DNA of 64,000 nucleotides from Bacillota bacterium (GCA_023413135.1 JAEZQK010000022.1:1-64000); one strand, 5' to 3'; counted from the first letter of the stretch, positions 8,277-16,009 are shown. The notes: generated from the sequence alone by a model not told the origin. Translations and numbers: made by a program.

Positions 8277-9428
8277 TTATATCGCATCGGTTATAGCCGC
8301 CATAGAAGCGAAGTCCGGCGATTGATAGTATTTGGTCATAGAGGCATCTGCGTGCCCAATCAGGCCGGCCTTATCAGTATCGCTGCCCGGCACACGCTTC
8401 AGAAGGTTTGCAAAAGTATGCCGACAGGAATACGGCTTGTATAATGGGTGCTCTCCTGGCTGCGGAATGGCCTGTATGCCTAGCTCGGCCATGGCCGGAT
8501 AGAATACCTTTTCGCGGAAATATTCATCCGTCATCAGCTCGCCATCCTCGCGGGGGAAGATGTACGGGCTTGCGTTGCTGATCAGGTCGGCCAGGATTTG
8601 CTTGATTTTAGGTGATATGGTCACAACCCGGTCTGTGCCGGCCTCGGTCTTAAACCCTCCGATCAGGCAGTTATGCTCGGGATCGTACGCATCTGCAGTC
8701 AACCGCAGCATTTCGTTAGGGCGGAAACCAAGATGTATCATACAGTAAATGTATTCAGCATAGGGGATTTTCCCAATAGATTGCTTGATTTTTTCAATTT
8801 GCAGATCATCAAAAGAAGCGCGAGTTTTCGTATCATCTTTGCCGCACCAAATGAATTTTGAAAGGTCTTTCACATCCATCTTCCGGGCGCCGGCATATTC
8901 GTATAAACGGGAACAGAGCGATTTCATATTTTCCCGTGTACGGCGTCCTTTAGGACATTCATCCACGCAGTCCTGCAGGTCGTCTATGGACAGGTCAACA
9001 AAGGGAATATGGTGAATATCCTTAAAATAGGCATAAGCTGCAATATGCCCGTTCATAGTGCTTTCGCCTATGCGTGGCGTATAGAATGGCTTCCACACAG
9101 TATAGAGGGCAGCAAAGGACGTTGAGGCGCCCGCGGTCTTTCTCTTTCCATTTTTGAGCTGGGGGATGTATTCAAGGGCTTCCTTTTTCGTGGCAAACCC
9201 ACCCTGGGTGAGCTTGTCCGGCACAAGTTTCTCCTTGCCGTCTACAATGACCTTTTTCCAACCCTTGATATATGCCGCTGTCCAAGTTTTGCCACGCTTA
9301 TATGCTGTACCTGTGCCATTGGCGCGGGTTCGGCGTGAATATGTGCGCACAAGCTTTCGTCCGCAATATCCACAAAAGGAATGATCGTCCGGAATCTCTT
9401 TTTTGCATTTGGGATTTGGACAAAACAT
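8277..9428 (-). CDS. int: tyrosine-type site-specific integrase with N-terminal zinc ribbon
   Basis: Catalyses integration and excision of the prophage at tRNA-Pro. Starting at ATG 9428 (AAGGAGG seven bases upstream; an upstream in-frame ATG at 9455 has no such site) gives 383 aa. The N-terminus is a zinc ribbon, CPNPKCKKEI ... FCGYCGRK, followed by an AP2-like DNA-binding segment (GTGTAYKRGKTWTAAYIKG) and a SAM-like core-binding domain. Catalytic residues seen are Arg in HLGFRPNEMLRL, the Lys beta-hairpin (GGFKTEAGTDRVVTI), RHTF in YSCRHTFANLL, the GHA block in LIGHADASMTKYY and the nucleophile Tyr there. It is the first gene after attL and points toward it, as in many tRNA-targeting phages. 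Confidence 0.96.
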   Translation of the reverse strand: MFCPNPKCKKEIPDDHSFCGYCGRKLVRTYSRRTRANGTGTAYKRGKTWTAAYIKGWKKVIVDGKEKLVPDKLTQGGFATKKEALEYIPQLKNGKRKTAGASTSFAALYTVWKPFYTPRIGESTMNGHIAAYAYFKDIHHIPFVDLSIDDLQDCVDECPKGRRTRENMKSLCSRLYEYAGARKMDVKDLSKFIWCGKDDTKTRASFDDLQIEKIKQSIGKIPYAEYIYCMIHLGFRPNEMLRLTADAYDPEHNCLIGGFKTEAGTDRVVTISPKIKQILADLISNASPYIFPREDGELMTDEYFREKVFYPAMAELGIQAIPQPGEHPLYKPYSCRHTFANLLKRVPGSDTDKAGLIGHADASMTKYYQSPDFASMAAITDAI

Positions 9429-9455
9429 GGCTTCCTCCTTGATTTTATAGGCCAC

Positions 9456-9472
9456 ATACCATATAATGGTAT
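9456..9472. promoter_or_regulatory. palindrome upstream of the integrase gene
   Basis: ATACCATATAATGGTAT is a 7-bp inverted repeat around a 3-base centre, about 28 bases upstream of the integrase ATG. Its position suits an operator or an excisionase/integrase control site. A TATAAA that could serve as -10 lies between it and the gene. No regulator has been linked to it. Confidence 0.4.
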
Positions 9473-9517
9473 AGCAAAGCCTGGTTTACTTGTAGAAAGA
9501 GTGGCTAGGGATTGCAG

Positions 9518-9556
9518 GCCCGTTCCGAGGGTGGTAGCTCGGGGCGGGCGATTTTT
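9518..9556 (+). terminator. GC-rich hairpin with T run
   Basis: GCCCGTTCCGAG pairs with CTCGGGGCGGGC around a short loop, followed by ATTTTTG on the plus strand. It lies between the integrase and the membrane-protein gene. As a plus-strand terminator it would stop antisense readthrough. On the minus strand the stem follows the end of the 9576-9971 gene but lacks a T run. Confidence 0.45.
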
Positions 9557-9575
9557 GTCGTCATGCCTCTGTAAA

Positions 9576-9971
9576 CTATCTGCTTTCGTTTACAATTATT
9601 AAGATTACAATAAATGAAGTAAATGCCAAGGCCATCAAAACTGTCAAGATAAGAGATCTAGTGCCCTTTCTAGCGTTTGCTTTGTCTATAACGCTATTTG
9701 CAATATATTCTGCATCATTACCTCTAACCTCGTTATTTTCGTTGCTGTTTATATGGTTTTCGGCTTTTTGTTGTTCTTGCCTAGTCAGCCTTTCCATCGC
9801 ATCGTCTTTCGCGAGTGGCAATCCCATAGCATATAATAGACCAAACACGCCTAAGAAAAAGCCGATAACAGCAAACGAGGCTCCGACATACCCTTTTCGC
9901 TTAGATAGGCTATTGCACAAAAAAGCGCATATTGCTGCCTGAATAAGAATCACGCCAATTATCCACCACAT
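9576..9971 (-). CDS. small membrane protein, unknown
   Basis: Protein of 131 aa starting MWWIIGVILIQ (AAAGGGTGG ribosome site; a longer frame to 10052 overlaps the next gene and lacks a site). Three hydrophobic segments are visible: residues 1-20, about 27-50 (GYVGASFAVIGFFLGVFGLLYAMG) and about 108-128. Between the last two lies a charged region (ERLTRQEQQKAENHINSNENNE), probably cytoplasmic. No family is recognised. It sits in the lysogeny block, so it may be expressed in the lysogen and affect the cell envelope. Spacing to the upstream gene is short (38 bases) with the same AGAAAGGGTG motif, so they are likely co-transcribed. Confidence 0.7.
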   Translation of the reverse strand: MWWIIGVILIQAAICAFLCNSLSKRKGYVGASFAVIGFFLGVFGLLYAMGLPLAKDDAMERLTRQEQQKAENHINSNENNEVRGNDAEYIANSVIDKANARKGTRSLILTVLMALAFTSFIVILIIVNESR

Positions 9972-10008
9972 CGACACCACCCTTTCTATCTTAGAAGCCT
10001 TAGATGGG

Positions 10009-10425
10009 TTAGTTTCCGAGGCCCACAAACTTTTTAAAACGTGTACTACCATAGGTTATTTCAATTTTCATTCCTTTTTTAAGCTGCAGGCAGCCAATTC
10101 CACTGTTTTTATCGAGCGAGAATGTGTTTAACACTCCTTCAAATCCGCTACATTTTTCATCTTTATAGACAATTATTACCGAAACTATTTCTGATGCGAG
10201 CATCTCAACCGTATAGTCTCCGGGTGCTATATGTTTACCTACGACATATGTGCCTTGTGGTACGTCAAACCACTCTGCCTCACCCGTAGCGATTATCGCT
10301 GCATCAACTTGTGCTTTGAGTTCAACAAGTCCATCAAATGACATTTTGGATAGGTCGACTGCCAACGCTGGAAACACCGCACAAGCTACTAAAACTATCA
10401 ACAGGAATGCTACCATCTTTTTCAT
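10009..10425 (-). CDS. secreted small protein, unknown
   Basis: Protein of 138 aa starting MKKMVAFLLIVLVACAVFPALA, a typical signal peptide with an AxA-type cleavage site. The chosen ATG (10425) has AAAGGGTG upstream; a start three codons earlier is less well placed. The mature part contains WFDVPQGTYVVGKHIAPGDYTV, a motif seen in many secreted Bacillota proteins of unknown role, then a beta-rich tail. It is exported or membrane-associated and lies with the lysogeny genes, consistent with a lysogenic-conversion factor. No function can be assigned. Confidence 0.7.
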   Translation of the reverse strand: MKKMVAFLLIVLVACAVFPALAVDLSKMSFDGLVELKAQVDAAIIATGEAEWFDVPQGTYVVGKHIAPGDYTVEMLASEIVSVIIVYKDEKCSGFEGVLNTFSLDKNSGIGCLQLKKGMKIEITYGSTRFKKFVGLGN

Positions 10426-10442
10426 CTGTGTCACCCTTTCTA

Positions 10443-11075
10443 TTACATCTCCCGCACAGACCGCATCTGTGCGAAAACTTTCTGAATCAATATTCCGGGC
10501 CCAAGCGTATCCACTTCAAACTGCTGAAGCAACGCTTCGTTTTCAGATGCACCAACGTAAAAAGCCCGTTTACTTTCTTGCAGTACGATTCTTGCAGTAC
10601 TTGCAGAAACGCCGAATGTTCGGGAAAGTAGCCATTCGTTGATAGGAGGTTCTCTAAGTGCTTCTACCAGCGGTTCCGGACATAAAAGGTGCTGGGCAAA
10701 GCAATTTGCTTCCGCTTCTTCCACGTAACCGCTTTTAACATGTTTCATGACGATATGCCCTAATTCATGCGCAAGGGTAAAGCGAAAACGTGCTGGATTC
10801 TGGTACGGCTCGTCATTATAAAGCAGCAGGTGGATAATTGGGCCTTCTACCGGCTCAATCCGATATGTGAACGCCATATCACTTGGGGCCTCATTGACGA
10901 TATCGAATCCCAATATGTCAGCAAAAGGCCCAGCTTTGCTGTATGGTATGATCAGTGTGTTTTTGCAACGTTGGTAGATTGAGACGATATCTACCGGTAA
11001 TTGGTTTATCCGAAGATGCAAGAGGGTGCGGTATGCCAGTCGGACGGCTCGATGAAAATCCGGATACTGATTCAT
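10443..11075 (-). CDS. ImmA/IrrE-family metallopeptidase
   Basis: Zinc peptidase of 210 aa expected to cleave or inactivate the phage repressor when the lysogen is stressed. The active site HELGHIVMKH (HExxH) is followed about 20 residues on by EAEANCFAQHLL, giving the third ligand. The start at 11075 (MNQYPDFHRAV) is preferred because GAGGGG precedes it; a GTG immediately after the repressor stop (11093) is the alternative. It lies directly downstream of the XRE repressor gene, the ImmR-ImmA arrangement known from ICEBs1 and many Bacillota phages. Confidence 0.9.
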   Translation of the reverse strand: MNQYPDFHRAVRLAYRTLLHLRINQLPVDIVSIYQRCKNTLIIPYSKAGPFADILGFDIVNEAPSDMAFTYRIEPVEGPIIHLLLYNDEPYQNPARFRFTLAHELGHIVMKHVKSGYVEEAEANCFAQHLLCPEPLVEALREPPINEWLLSRTFGVSASTARIVLQESKRAFYVGASENEALLQQFEVDTLGPGILIQKVFAQMRSVREM

Positions 11076-11093
11076 AAAACCCCTCAAAGCCAC

Positions 11094-11426
11094 TTATTTT
11101 TCTTTGAACGCTTCCGGGTAAAGCAGCTTTGCCATTTCAATCAACTTGTCCGTTTGCTCGGGTGTCATGTTGCGAGCGGCACGGGAGAGAATGGTGACTT
11201 TAGGTTCGTGTGTGGGAACAGTCTCCGTTTGTTCCTTTCCCAACAAAAAATCAACAGACACATGGAAATAGTCTGCAAGAAGGGCCAAATTTTTTTGCGA
11301 TGGCTGTTGCAGGCCCTGTTTCCATTGAGTAAAGAGCGATTTTGTTATTCCTGTATCTTTGACAATTTGCGCCGCAGAAATATTGCGCTCAGCCATCAAC
11401 TGAAAAATGATTTCGGTGCTTTTCAT
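11094..11426 (-). CDS. XRE-family phage repressor (cI/ImmR-like)
   Basis: DNA-binding protein of 110 aa that should hold the prophage silent. The HTH is at residues about 8-60 (ISAAQIVKDTGITKSLFTQWKQG ... ADYFHVSVDFLLG), and a helical tail (NMTPEQTDKLIEMAKLLYPEAF) probably serves dimerisation. AAGGAGG lies eight bases before ATG. It is divergent from the early operon, with a 16-bp palindromic operator at 11494-11509 between them. The ImmA-like gene follows immediately, which suggests proteolytic induction. Confidence 0.92.
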   Translation of the reverse strand: MKSTEIIFQLMAERNISAAQIVKDTGITKSLFTQWKQGLQQPSQKNLALLADYFHVSVDFLLGKEQTETVPTHEPKVTILSRAARNMTPEQTDKLIEMAKLLYPEAFKEK

Positions 11427-11486
11427 GCGGCTTCCTCCTTAGAATGTGTGCACATAATTAAAGTACAGAAAACTGAATGAAGCGTA

Positions 11487-11515
11487 TTGACAGGTACAGA
11501 TATCTGTACTATACT
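11487..11515 (+). promoter_or_regulatory. rightward early promoter with operator in the spacer
   Basis: TTGACA (11487-11492) and TATACT (11510-11515) are separated by exactly 17 bases. Sixteen of those are the perfect palindrome GTACAGATATCTGTAC (11494-11509). A repressor dimer bound there would block RNA polymerase directly. A partial second copy (AGTACAGAAAACTG, 11462-11475) lies 30 bases upstream toward the repressor gene. The natural candidate ligand is the XRE repressor at 11094-11426. Confidence 0.88.
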
Positions 11516-11677
11516 ATCCCTGTAAACAAAAAACGCCAGCAACAAAGCCAGCCCCTGCGACATTTTTCGCAAAAGGGCGAATCCAATGGTTCATTATGGT
11601 CAGCACATATATGATACCATCGGCTGACGTTGTTGTCAATAAATGTTTACAATAACCTACAAAAAAGGAGGAATTTC
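11516..11677. other. early operon leader with inverted repeats
   Basis: The untranslated leader contains GTCAGC ... GCTGAC (about 11600-11627), which can form a hairpin around an AT-rich loop, and a TTTTTCGC/GCGA inverted stretch near 11555-11580. This could be an attenuator or antitermination region. No ORF is seen before the ribosome site at 11667. Confidence 0.35.
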
Positions 11678-11899
11678 ATGCGATCACAGGACAGCCGGGA
11701 ACGCGTGAGGGTGCTGCTTGCACGGAATCAACTGCGCTTTCCTTGGCTGATCGATCAGTTGGCCAAGGAAGGCGTCAACACCTGCGCTTCAGAACTGGGC
11801 TCAGGGCTGAGCGGCAGGCGAAAAGGCCCAAAGGTGGATACTGTCATCGAAAAGAGCCTGGAGGTGTTAGAACGCTATGAAAGTTGCTTTGGGAGGTGA
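11678..11899 (+). CDS. small early phage protein, probable DNA-binding
   Basis: Protein of 73 aa starting MRSQDSRERVRVLLARNQLRF, chosen because AAAAAGGAGG lies 7 bases upstream (the frame is open to 11630). The layout, a basic helix, a segment LIDQLAKEGVNTCASELGSGLSGRR and a C-terminal helix VIEKSLEVLERYE, resembles small Cro-like HTH proteins that begin early operons of clostridial phages. The role is inferred from position only. It overlaps the next gene's frame. Confidence 0.65.
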   Translation: MRSQDSRERVRVLLARNQLRFPWLIDQLAKEGVNTCASELGSGLSGRRKGPKVDTVIEKSLEVLERYESCFGR

Positions 11900-12138
11900 T
11901 GGCATCCGTGCCCTACGACCCGAGCATAACCCTGGAGGATCTTGAACGACTTGAAAGCCCCGTAATTACTGCCGCCCAAGCCGCGCCGTTCTTACGGACA
12001 GACCCAAACTTGATACGCTGGCAAGCGCATCATGAGCCCGAAAAACTGGGTTTCCCCGTAAGCGTTGCAAAGTCCCGTGTGAAAATCCCGCGCCTTCCTT
12101 TCTTAGAATTCATTCGCGGAAAGAAGGCGTCCGCATGA
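11899..12138 (+). CDS. small early protein with HTH-like fold
   Basis: About 79 aa. The preferred start is ATG at 11899 (MASVPYDPSITLEDL); GTG at 11908 is equally possible, given GGGAGGTG upstream. The sequence TAAQAAPFLRTDPNLIRWQAHHEPEKLGFPV followed by SRVKIPRLPFLEF resembles MerR/excisionase-like DNA-binding modules with a wing. It may act as an early regulator or excision factor. It is tightly packed with the neighbouring early genes. Confidence 0.6.
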   Translation: MASVPYDPSITLEDLERLESPVITAAQAAPFLRTDPNLIRWQAHHEPEKLGFPVSVAKSRVKIPRLPFLEFIRGKKASA

Positions 12139-12257
12139 ACTTCTTTCAAAAATGGCTGGCCCGCCGCCGCCAGCGCAGGGTGAACAACATGATCCTGGCG
12201 GCGTGGGACCGAATCAGGCCGGCACGTGGCCGGTGGAAAGGAGGAAACAAAAGGTGA
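12135..12257 (+). CDS. short basic early ORF
   Basis: A 40-codon frame whose ATG overlaps the preceding stop (ATGA) and whose TGA overlaps the following GTG start (GTGA). The product, MNFFQKWLARRRQRRVNNM ... , is very basic with an amphipathic N-terminus. The two-sided overlaps argue that it is translated. No family is recognised. Confidence 0.45.
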   Translation: MNFFQKWLARRRQRRVNNMILAAWDRIRPARGRWKGGNKR

Positions 12258-13333
12258 AACAGGAACACAAAAGCAGAGTGTATACAGACCGTCCGGCATA
12301 TGCAGACTTTGACGCGCCGCATAAATTTGAAGCGATCAAAAGCATAATCGCCCGAAGGCTGATTGAGCATCCGAACGCCATTTGCTCGTATTCTGGTGGG
12401 AGCGACAGCGACATCATGCTGCATCTCATTGAGACGGTGCGACGATTGTTTAACCTCCCGCCAGTGCACTACTGCTTTTTTAACACCGGCCTTGAAATGG
12501 AGGCCATCAAGCGCCATGTAAAAGACATGGAAAAGCTGTATGCGGTTACAATCACACCGCACCGGCCAAAAAAGAACATAGTGCGGGCCACGCGAGAACA
12601 CGGCTTGCCGTTTATCTCAAAAATCGTTTCGGCTGGTCTGGATGCGGTGCAGCGAAAGCAAATCCCGTTGTCAATCGCGGAGGAGTACACAAGTGCGGAG
12701 GACAAGGCTGCAAAGCGTGCGGAACTCCGGGAGCGATACCCCAAGAGTGAGCAGGCTATCAATTTCCTGTGCGGTTGCAACACTGCCGGAGAACCGCGCC
12801 CCGACATACAACTTGTAATCGGCTCGTCCAAGTATCTGCTGGATTTTATCATCGAGAATCCTATACCTTTCAAGGTAAGCAGCAAATGCTGTGAAGACTG
12901 CAAAAAACAAATTGCTCACAGCGTGCAAAAGCCTTATGACATGGTAATCACGGGCGAGCGCCGCGACGAGGGCGGCATGCGGTCAGTACCGCGCAAAGAC
13001 AGCACTTCTATGTGCTTTTCTGAGGCGGCAGATGGCAAATACCGGCTTCGCCCACTGTACTACGTATCGGATGCAGATAAGCAGTGGTACAAGGATTTTC
13101 ATAAAATCCGCTACTCCGACGCTTATGAGGTGTACGGCCTGACGCGCACCGGGTGCTGCGGCTGCTCCATATCCTCGCGGGCGATAGAGGATCTGGAAAA
13201 GATACGGCCCTACGAGCCAAACCTCGTAAAAGCGGCGTGGAACGTGTTTGGGGATAGCTACCGATACCGCAAGCTGTACAGCGCATACCGGGCAAAGCGA
13301 AGCAGTGAACTGAAAGCAGCGGCCGGCTCATGA
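12254..13333 (+). CDS. PAPS-reductase-like PP-loop ATPase (phosphoadenosine phosphosulfate reductase family)
   Basis: Protein of 359 aa with the PP-loop SGGSDSDIMLHL near residue 40, which binds and activates with ATP. A cysteine-rich core follows (FLCGCN, SKCCEDCKK, TGCCGCS), compatible with an Fe-S cluster or zinc. TGERRDEGGMRS is the arginine-rich second nucleotide loop. The start GTG 12254 has AAGGAGG nine bases upstream. Phage members of this family are mostly uncharacterised; relatives such as DndC act in DNA phosphorothioation. With a Mom-like gene downstream, a role in phage DNA modification or anti-restriction is plausible, but sulfur metabolism is possible. Confidence 0.85.
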   Translation: MKQEHKSRVYTDRPAYADFDAPHKFEAIKSIIARRLIEHPNAICSYSGGSDSDIMLHLIETVRRLFNLPPVHYCFFNTGLEMEAIKRHVKDMEKLYAVTITPHRPKKNIVRATREHGLPFISKIVSAGLDAVQRKQIPLSIAEEYTSAEDKAAKRAELRERYPKSEQAINFLCGCNTAGEPRPDIQLVIGSSKYLLDFIIENPIPFKVSSKCCEDCKKQIAHSVQKPYDMVITGERRDEGGMRSVPRKDSTSMCFSEAADGKYRLRPLYYVSDADKQWYKDFHKIRYSDAYEVYGLTRTGCCGCSISSRAIEDLEKIRPYEPNLVKAAWNVFGDSYRYRKLYSAYRAKRSSELKAAAGS

Positions 13334-13438
13334 CCTGCCTCCACCGCCTGCGCATCGACTGGGGCCACGATACGCAGTACCAGTGCACAGCAGATGACGG
13401 CCCATGCGATATAAGCCGCGCCGGGTTGTGCCGGCGAT

Positions 13439-13918
13439 ATGATGAAGGGAAGGAGGAAACAAAAGAAGTTGCGCCTGGAGATAAGCTACAAAACGGATGT
13501 GGACAAATGGATACAGGAGCATCATTACCTGCATTCGGTTCCTGCTGGTGCCCGGTTAAGGCTTTGGATAAAAGATGATTCCGGGAATATCATCGGCGCG
13601 ATGATGTGGGGAAGGCCGACAGCGAGAACGTACAGCGCCACCCGCATTATGGAAAATACCCGCTCGTACTTTGTTGATGACACTGACCGTTTCGCAGAAA
13701 GCAAGGCGCTTTCTATGGCCCGCAAACTTATCCGTAAGCATTTTCCGGAAGTAAAAGGTCTGATTTCTTATTCGTCGTCTGGTGTAGGACACAACGGCAC
13801 GGTATATCAGGCCGATGGATGGTTCGCCGTAGGAACTACAGCCGCCAAATGCTGGAATAAAAACGGAAGAAAAAATATCGACCCGTCAAAGAAAACCCGT
13901 TGGGTAAGGTCGGTATGA
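13439..13918 (+). CDS. Mom-like phage DNA-modification protein (GNAT-type fold)
   Basis: About 159 aa from ATG 13439; a TTG at 13469 with AAGGAGG 12 bases upstream is an alternative start. Landmarks are an N-terminal HHYLHSVPAGARLRLW, a central RIMENTRSYFVDDTDRFAESKALSMA and the signature GLISYSSSGVGHNGTVYQA followed by DGWF, which match the phage Mu Mom family (S...GHxGTVYQAxxW). Mom converts adenine to a carbamoylmethylated form and protects phage DNA from restriction. A frame starting at 13330 (ATGA overlap with the PP-loop gene) overlaps it by 140 bases, and I do not count that frame as a separate gene. Confidence 0.8.
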   Translation: MMKGRRKQKKLRLEISYKTDVDKWIQEHHYLHSVPAGARLRLWIKDDSGNIIGAMMWGRPTARTYSATRIMENTRSYFVDDTDRFAESKALSMARKLIRKHFPEVKGLISYSSSGVGHNGTVYQADGWFAVGTTAAKCWNKNGRKNIDPSKKTRWVRSV

Positions 13919-13953
13919 GACCCCGGCCTGACGCCGGGAGAAAGGAAGCACAA

Positions 13954-14547
13954 ATGAAACAGATTTTTGACCGGATCGACACCTTGCCTGACTGGCTGTT
14001 CATGTCCTTTGTTTTTGCCCTGGTGGTACTAGTCTTTGCGCTTGTCATCTGTGATACCCGCAAGCGGATGCGTAGACAGCAAGCCCTTGATGCCGAGTGC
14101 GTTGCATGTAGGCAGGATCGCGTGATCGAATTGCCGCCTACCAATCCCAGCCACGATCCCGAATCGACCGCTACCTATGTAATCGCACCGGAGACCCAAG
14201 ACGGTATGCCGGTTGTGATGACGATCCCTGAAGCGGTTGAGGCCGGCGCATTGGACAAGCCCTGCCCCGCCATCCAAGAAGCTAAGAAACGCTTAGCCGA
14301 TCTGCCGCCGGTGGTGGCGGTGGTGGCGGTGACCAAGCAGCCACGGCAATACGATGTCGACCGCGCAAAGAAGGCAAAGATCAGAGTTCAGCAAGCGGCT
14401 GAATTTATCCGCAGAGGCGCAACGCCCGCATGTGCAGCCGGGCAGTATGGCTACTCCAGTGCGGACAGCCTGCGCAAATCACTTAATAATCACGGCTACT
14501 GGTTAAACGGCCAGCCCAAGGAGGCCAAGCAGGATGCAGCCGTTTAA
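13954..14547 (+). CDS. membrane-anchored protein with HTH-like C-terminus, unknown
   Basis: Protein of 197 aa starting MKQIFDRIDTLPDWLF (AAAGGAAG ribosome site). One transmembrane segment lies at about residues 13-33 (FMSFVFALVVLVFALVIC), followed by a basic stretch. The last 55 residues, KAKIRVQQAAEFIRRGATPACAAGQYGYSSADSLRKSL, look like an AraC-type HTH (uptake of the AxxxGYxSxxxLxK pattern). The next gene has the same motif without the membrane anchor, so the two are probably related by duplication. Function unknown. Confidence 0.65.
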   Translation: MKQIFDRIDTLPDWLFMSFVFALVVLVFALVICDTRKRMRRQQALDAECVACRQDRVIELPPTNPSHDPESTATYVIAPETQDGMPVVMTIPEAVEAGALDKPCPAIQEAKKRLADLPPVVAVVAVTKQPRQYDVDRAKKAKIRVQQAAEFIRRGATPACAAGQYGYSSADSLRKSLNNHGYWLNGQPKEAKQDAAV

Positions 14548-14941
14548 GACCATAGCTGATCGTGACGCCTACGCCGACAAATGCCTTAAGGCTGGCTTAG
14601 ACCCTGAGTACGTAGCCACCAACATGGGTTACCGGGATGTTGCCGGCATGGAAGATTCAATCCACCAAAGCAAAGCCTCGTACGGCAGCAGCCGGCGGCG
14701 CCACCTTACCGCCATGCTGAAAGCGTCTCACGCCGCCCGCTTGATGCGCAAGGGTTTTACCCCTGAGAAGGCCGCAGAACGGTGCGGATACACCCACGTA
14801 CGATCCATGCGCCGGGCGATCCGGCAGTATACAAAAAGCCCCGCACCGACTGGCATCGGTAACGGAGCAGATCAAAACATTCACCATCAAAATACCACAA
14901 AGGAGGCCGGATGTCAATGCTCACCCCAATCGGTACCGTGA
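14534..14941 (+). CDS. early phage protein with two HTH-like repeats, unknown
   Basis: Protein of 135 aa whose ATG lies inside the end of the previous gene (14-base overlap), indicating coupling. It has two copies of an AraC-like pattern: LKAGLDPEYVATNMGYRDVAGMEDSI and MRKGFTPEKAAERCGYTHVRSMRRAI. Both resemble the C-terminus of the upstream protein. DNA binding is likely. The target and role are unknown. Confidence 0.6.
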   Translation: MQPFKTIADRDAYADKCLKAGLDPEYVATNMGYRDVAGMEDSIHQSKASYGSSRRRHLTAMLKASHAARLMRKGFTPEKAAERCGYTHVRSMRRAIRQYTKSPAPTGIGNGADQNIHHQNTTKEAGCQCSPQSVP

Positions 14942-15165
14942 TCCTGGCCTTGGCCTGTATCGGCTTGGGCCTTGCTCTCGCCGAACACTACCACTACCGC
15001 ATTGACCGGGCACGGCATGGGACCGTGCCCCTGGACCGTCCGGATCTGTCCGACATGTGGGATTTGTCCCACCCGGCGCCGCAGCCGGTTGTCAGCGTTC
15101 AGGATTTCGCCCGTATGAAGCGTACAGGCCGCATCACAAAAATGGTGGGAGGTGACCACGGATGA
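14911..15165 (+). CDS. small single-pass membrane protein, unknown
   Basis: Protein of 84 aa with one N-terminal hydrophobic helix (residues 5-25, PIGTVILALACIGLGLALA) followed by a polar tail. An AAAGGAGG-like site precedes the ATG, and the gene overlaps its upstream neighbour by 31 bases and the next one by 4 (ATGA). No family is recognised. Early phage membrane peptides of this size often modulate host functions or superinfection. Confidence 0.55.
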   Translation: MSMLTPIGTVILALACIGLGLALAEHYHYRIDRARHGTVPLDRPDLSDMWDLSHPAPQPVVSVQDFARMKRTGRITKMVGGDHG

Positions 15166-15371
15166 AACCCATCTACCATACCTGCCCTGACTGTGGGGCA
15201 AATTTGGATCCAGGTGAACGCTGCACCTGCTGGGATCCGCTTTGGCTGATCGATGTGCAGATGCCCGATGGCGACACCATTACAACCCGTATCAACGGTA
15301 CCCAGCGCCGAGTCATTGAACACTACGCCGTCCAGGGGGCGACCGTTACAAGAATGGTGCCCCTTAACTAA
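15162..15371 (+). CDS. small zinc-ribbon protein, unknown
   Basis: Protein of 69 aa with CPDCGANLDPGERCTC, a four-cysteine knuckle near the N-terminus, and a short beta-rich tail (LIDVQMPDGDTITTRINGTQRRVIEHY). Its ATG overlaps the previous stop. Nucleic-acid or protein binding is likely from the zinc knuckle alone. No specific function can be read. Confidence 0.55.
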   Translation: MKPIYHTCPDCGANLDPGERCTCWDPLWLIDVQMPDGDTITTRINGTQRRVIEHYAVQGATVTRMVPLN

Positions 15372-15391
15372 ATACATAGGAGGTAACACAT

Positions 15392-16009
15392 ATGGAAATC
15401 AGGATCACGGTTTTAGCCAAGGACACCGCGGAGGCCTTCCGGGTAATCGACACCCTTAAACCCCTGGAAGCCGCTGGCCCCTTCCTCACATCAGACGAGC
15501 CGGTAGCATCTGCGTACATGCAGCAGCCTGCCCCCGCGCAGCCTCAGCAATCGGCACAGGGCTACACCATGCCGCAGGACTACGCGCACACAATGACGTC
15601 CCAGCAGCCGGCCTTTATGCAGCAACCGGTGCCCCAGCAATTCCAGCAACCGGCCTTTATGCAGCAACCTGCAGCCCAGCCCGCGTATCAGCAGCCGGCA
15701 TTCATGCAGCAGCCCGCAGCCCCGCAACCGCAGGGCGTGTACGCCCCTCCCCCCTATCAGCAGCAGCTGCAGGCCTCGGCGTCGGTTCCCCAGCAGCCCC
15801 CGGCGGGCGCCCCCACATCCGCGCCCGATTATACGCATGAGCAGCTGGGCAGGGCAATGGCCGCGTTTTGTGACAAGGCCGCTGCCAACCGCGAGAAGGT
15901 ACTCGCCTGCCTAAAGGCCCAGGGCGTGGACGCCATCACGGCGCTGGCAACGCCGGCCCAGCGCGGCGCCTTTGCCGCGGCCCTTCGGCAGCTGGGGGTG
16001 CAGATATAA
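15392..16009 (+). CDS. Gln/Pro/Ala-rich early protein, unknown
   Basis: Protein of 205 aa in three parts: a compact N-terminal domain (MEIRITVLAKDTAEAFRVID, 1-40), a low-complexity middle (about 45-140) built of repeats like QQPAFMQQPA, and a C-terminal helical domain (HEQLGRAMAAFCDKAAANREKVLACLKAQG). AGGAGG precedes the ATG, and its stop overlaps the DUF2800 start. The disordered middle resembles the tail of the ssDNA-binding protein two genes on, so the proteins may work in one recombination complex. No family assignment. Confidence 0.6.
   Translation: MEIRITVLAKDTAEAFRVIDTLKPLEAAGPFLTSDEPVASAYMQQPAPAQPQQSAQGYTMPQDYAHTMTSQQPAFMQQPVPQQFQQPAFMQQPAAQPAYQQPAFMQQPAAPQPQGVYAPPPYQQQLQASASVPQQPPAGAPTSAPDYTHEQLGRAMAAFCDKAAANREKVLACLKAQGVDAITALATPAQRGAFAAALRQLGVQI

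Noticed and set aside
9542..9602. GC-rich hairpin before 9576 as a tRNA or small RNA
   Set aside because: Only one stem-loop, no tRNA-like arms; listed as a possible terminator instead.
13330..13578. 82-aa ORF between the PP-loop protein and the Mom-like gene
   Set aside because: Although its ATG overlaps a stop (ATGA), it overlaps the Mom-like gene by 140 bases, and the later part has no coding character. It may be translated for a short stretch, but I would not call it a gene.
15491..15838. 115-aa leucine/glycine-rich minus ORF
   Set aside because: Exact shadow of the Q/P/A repeats of 15392-16009 on the opposite strand.
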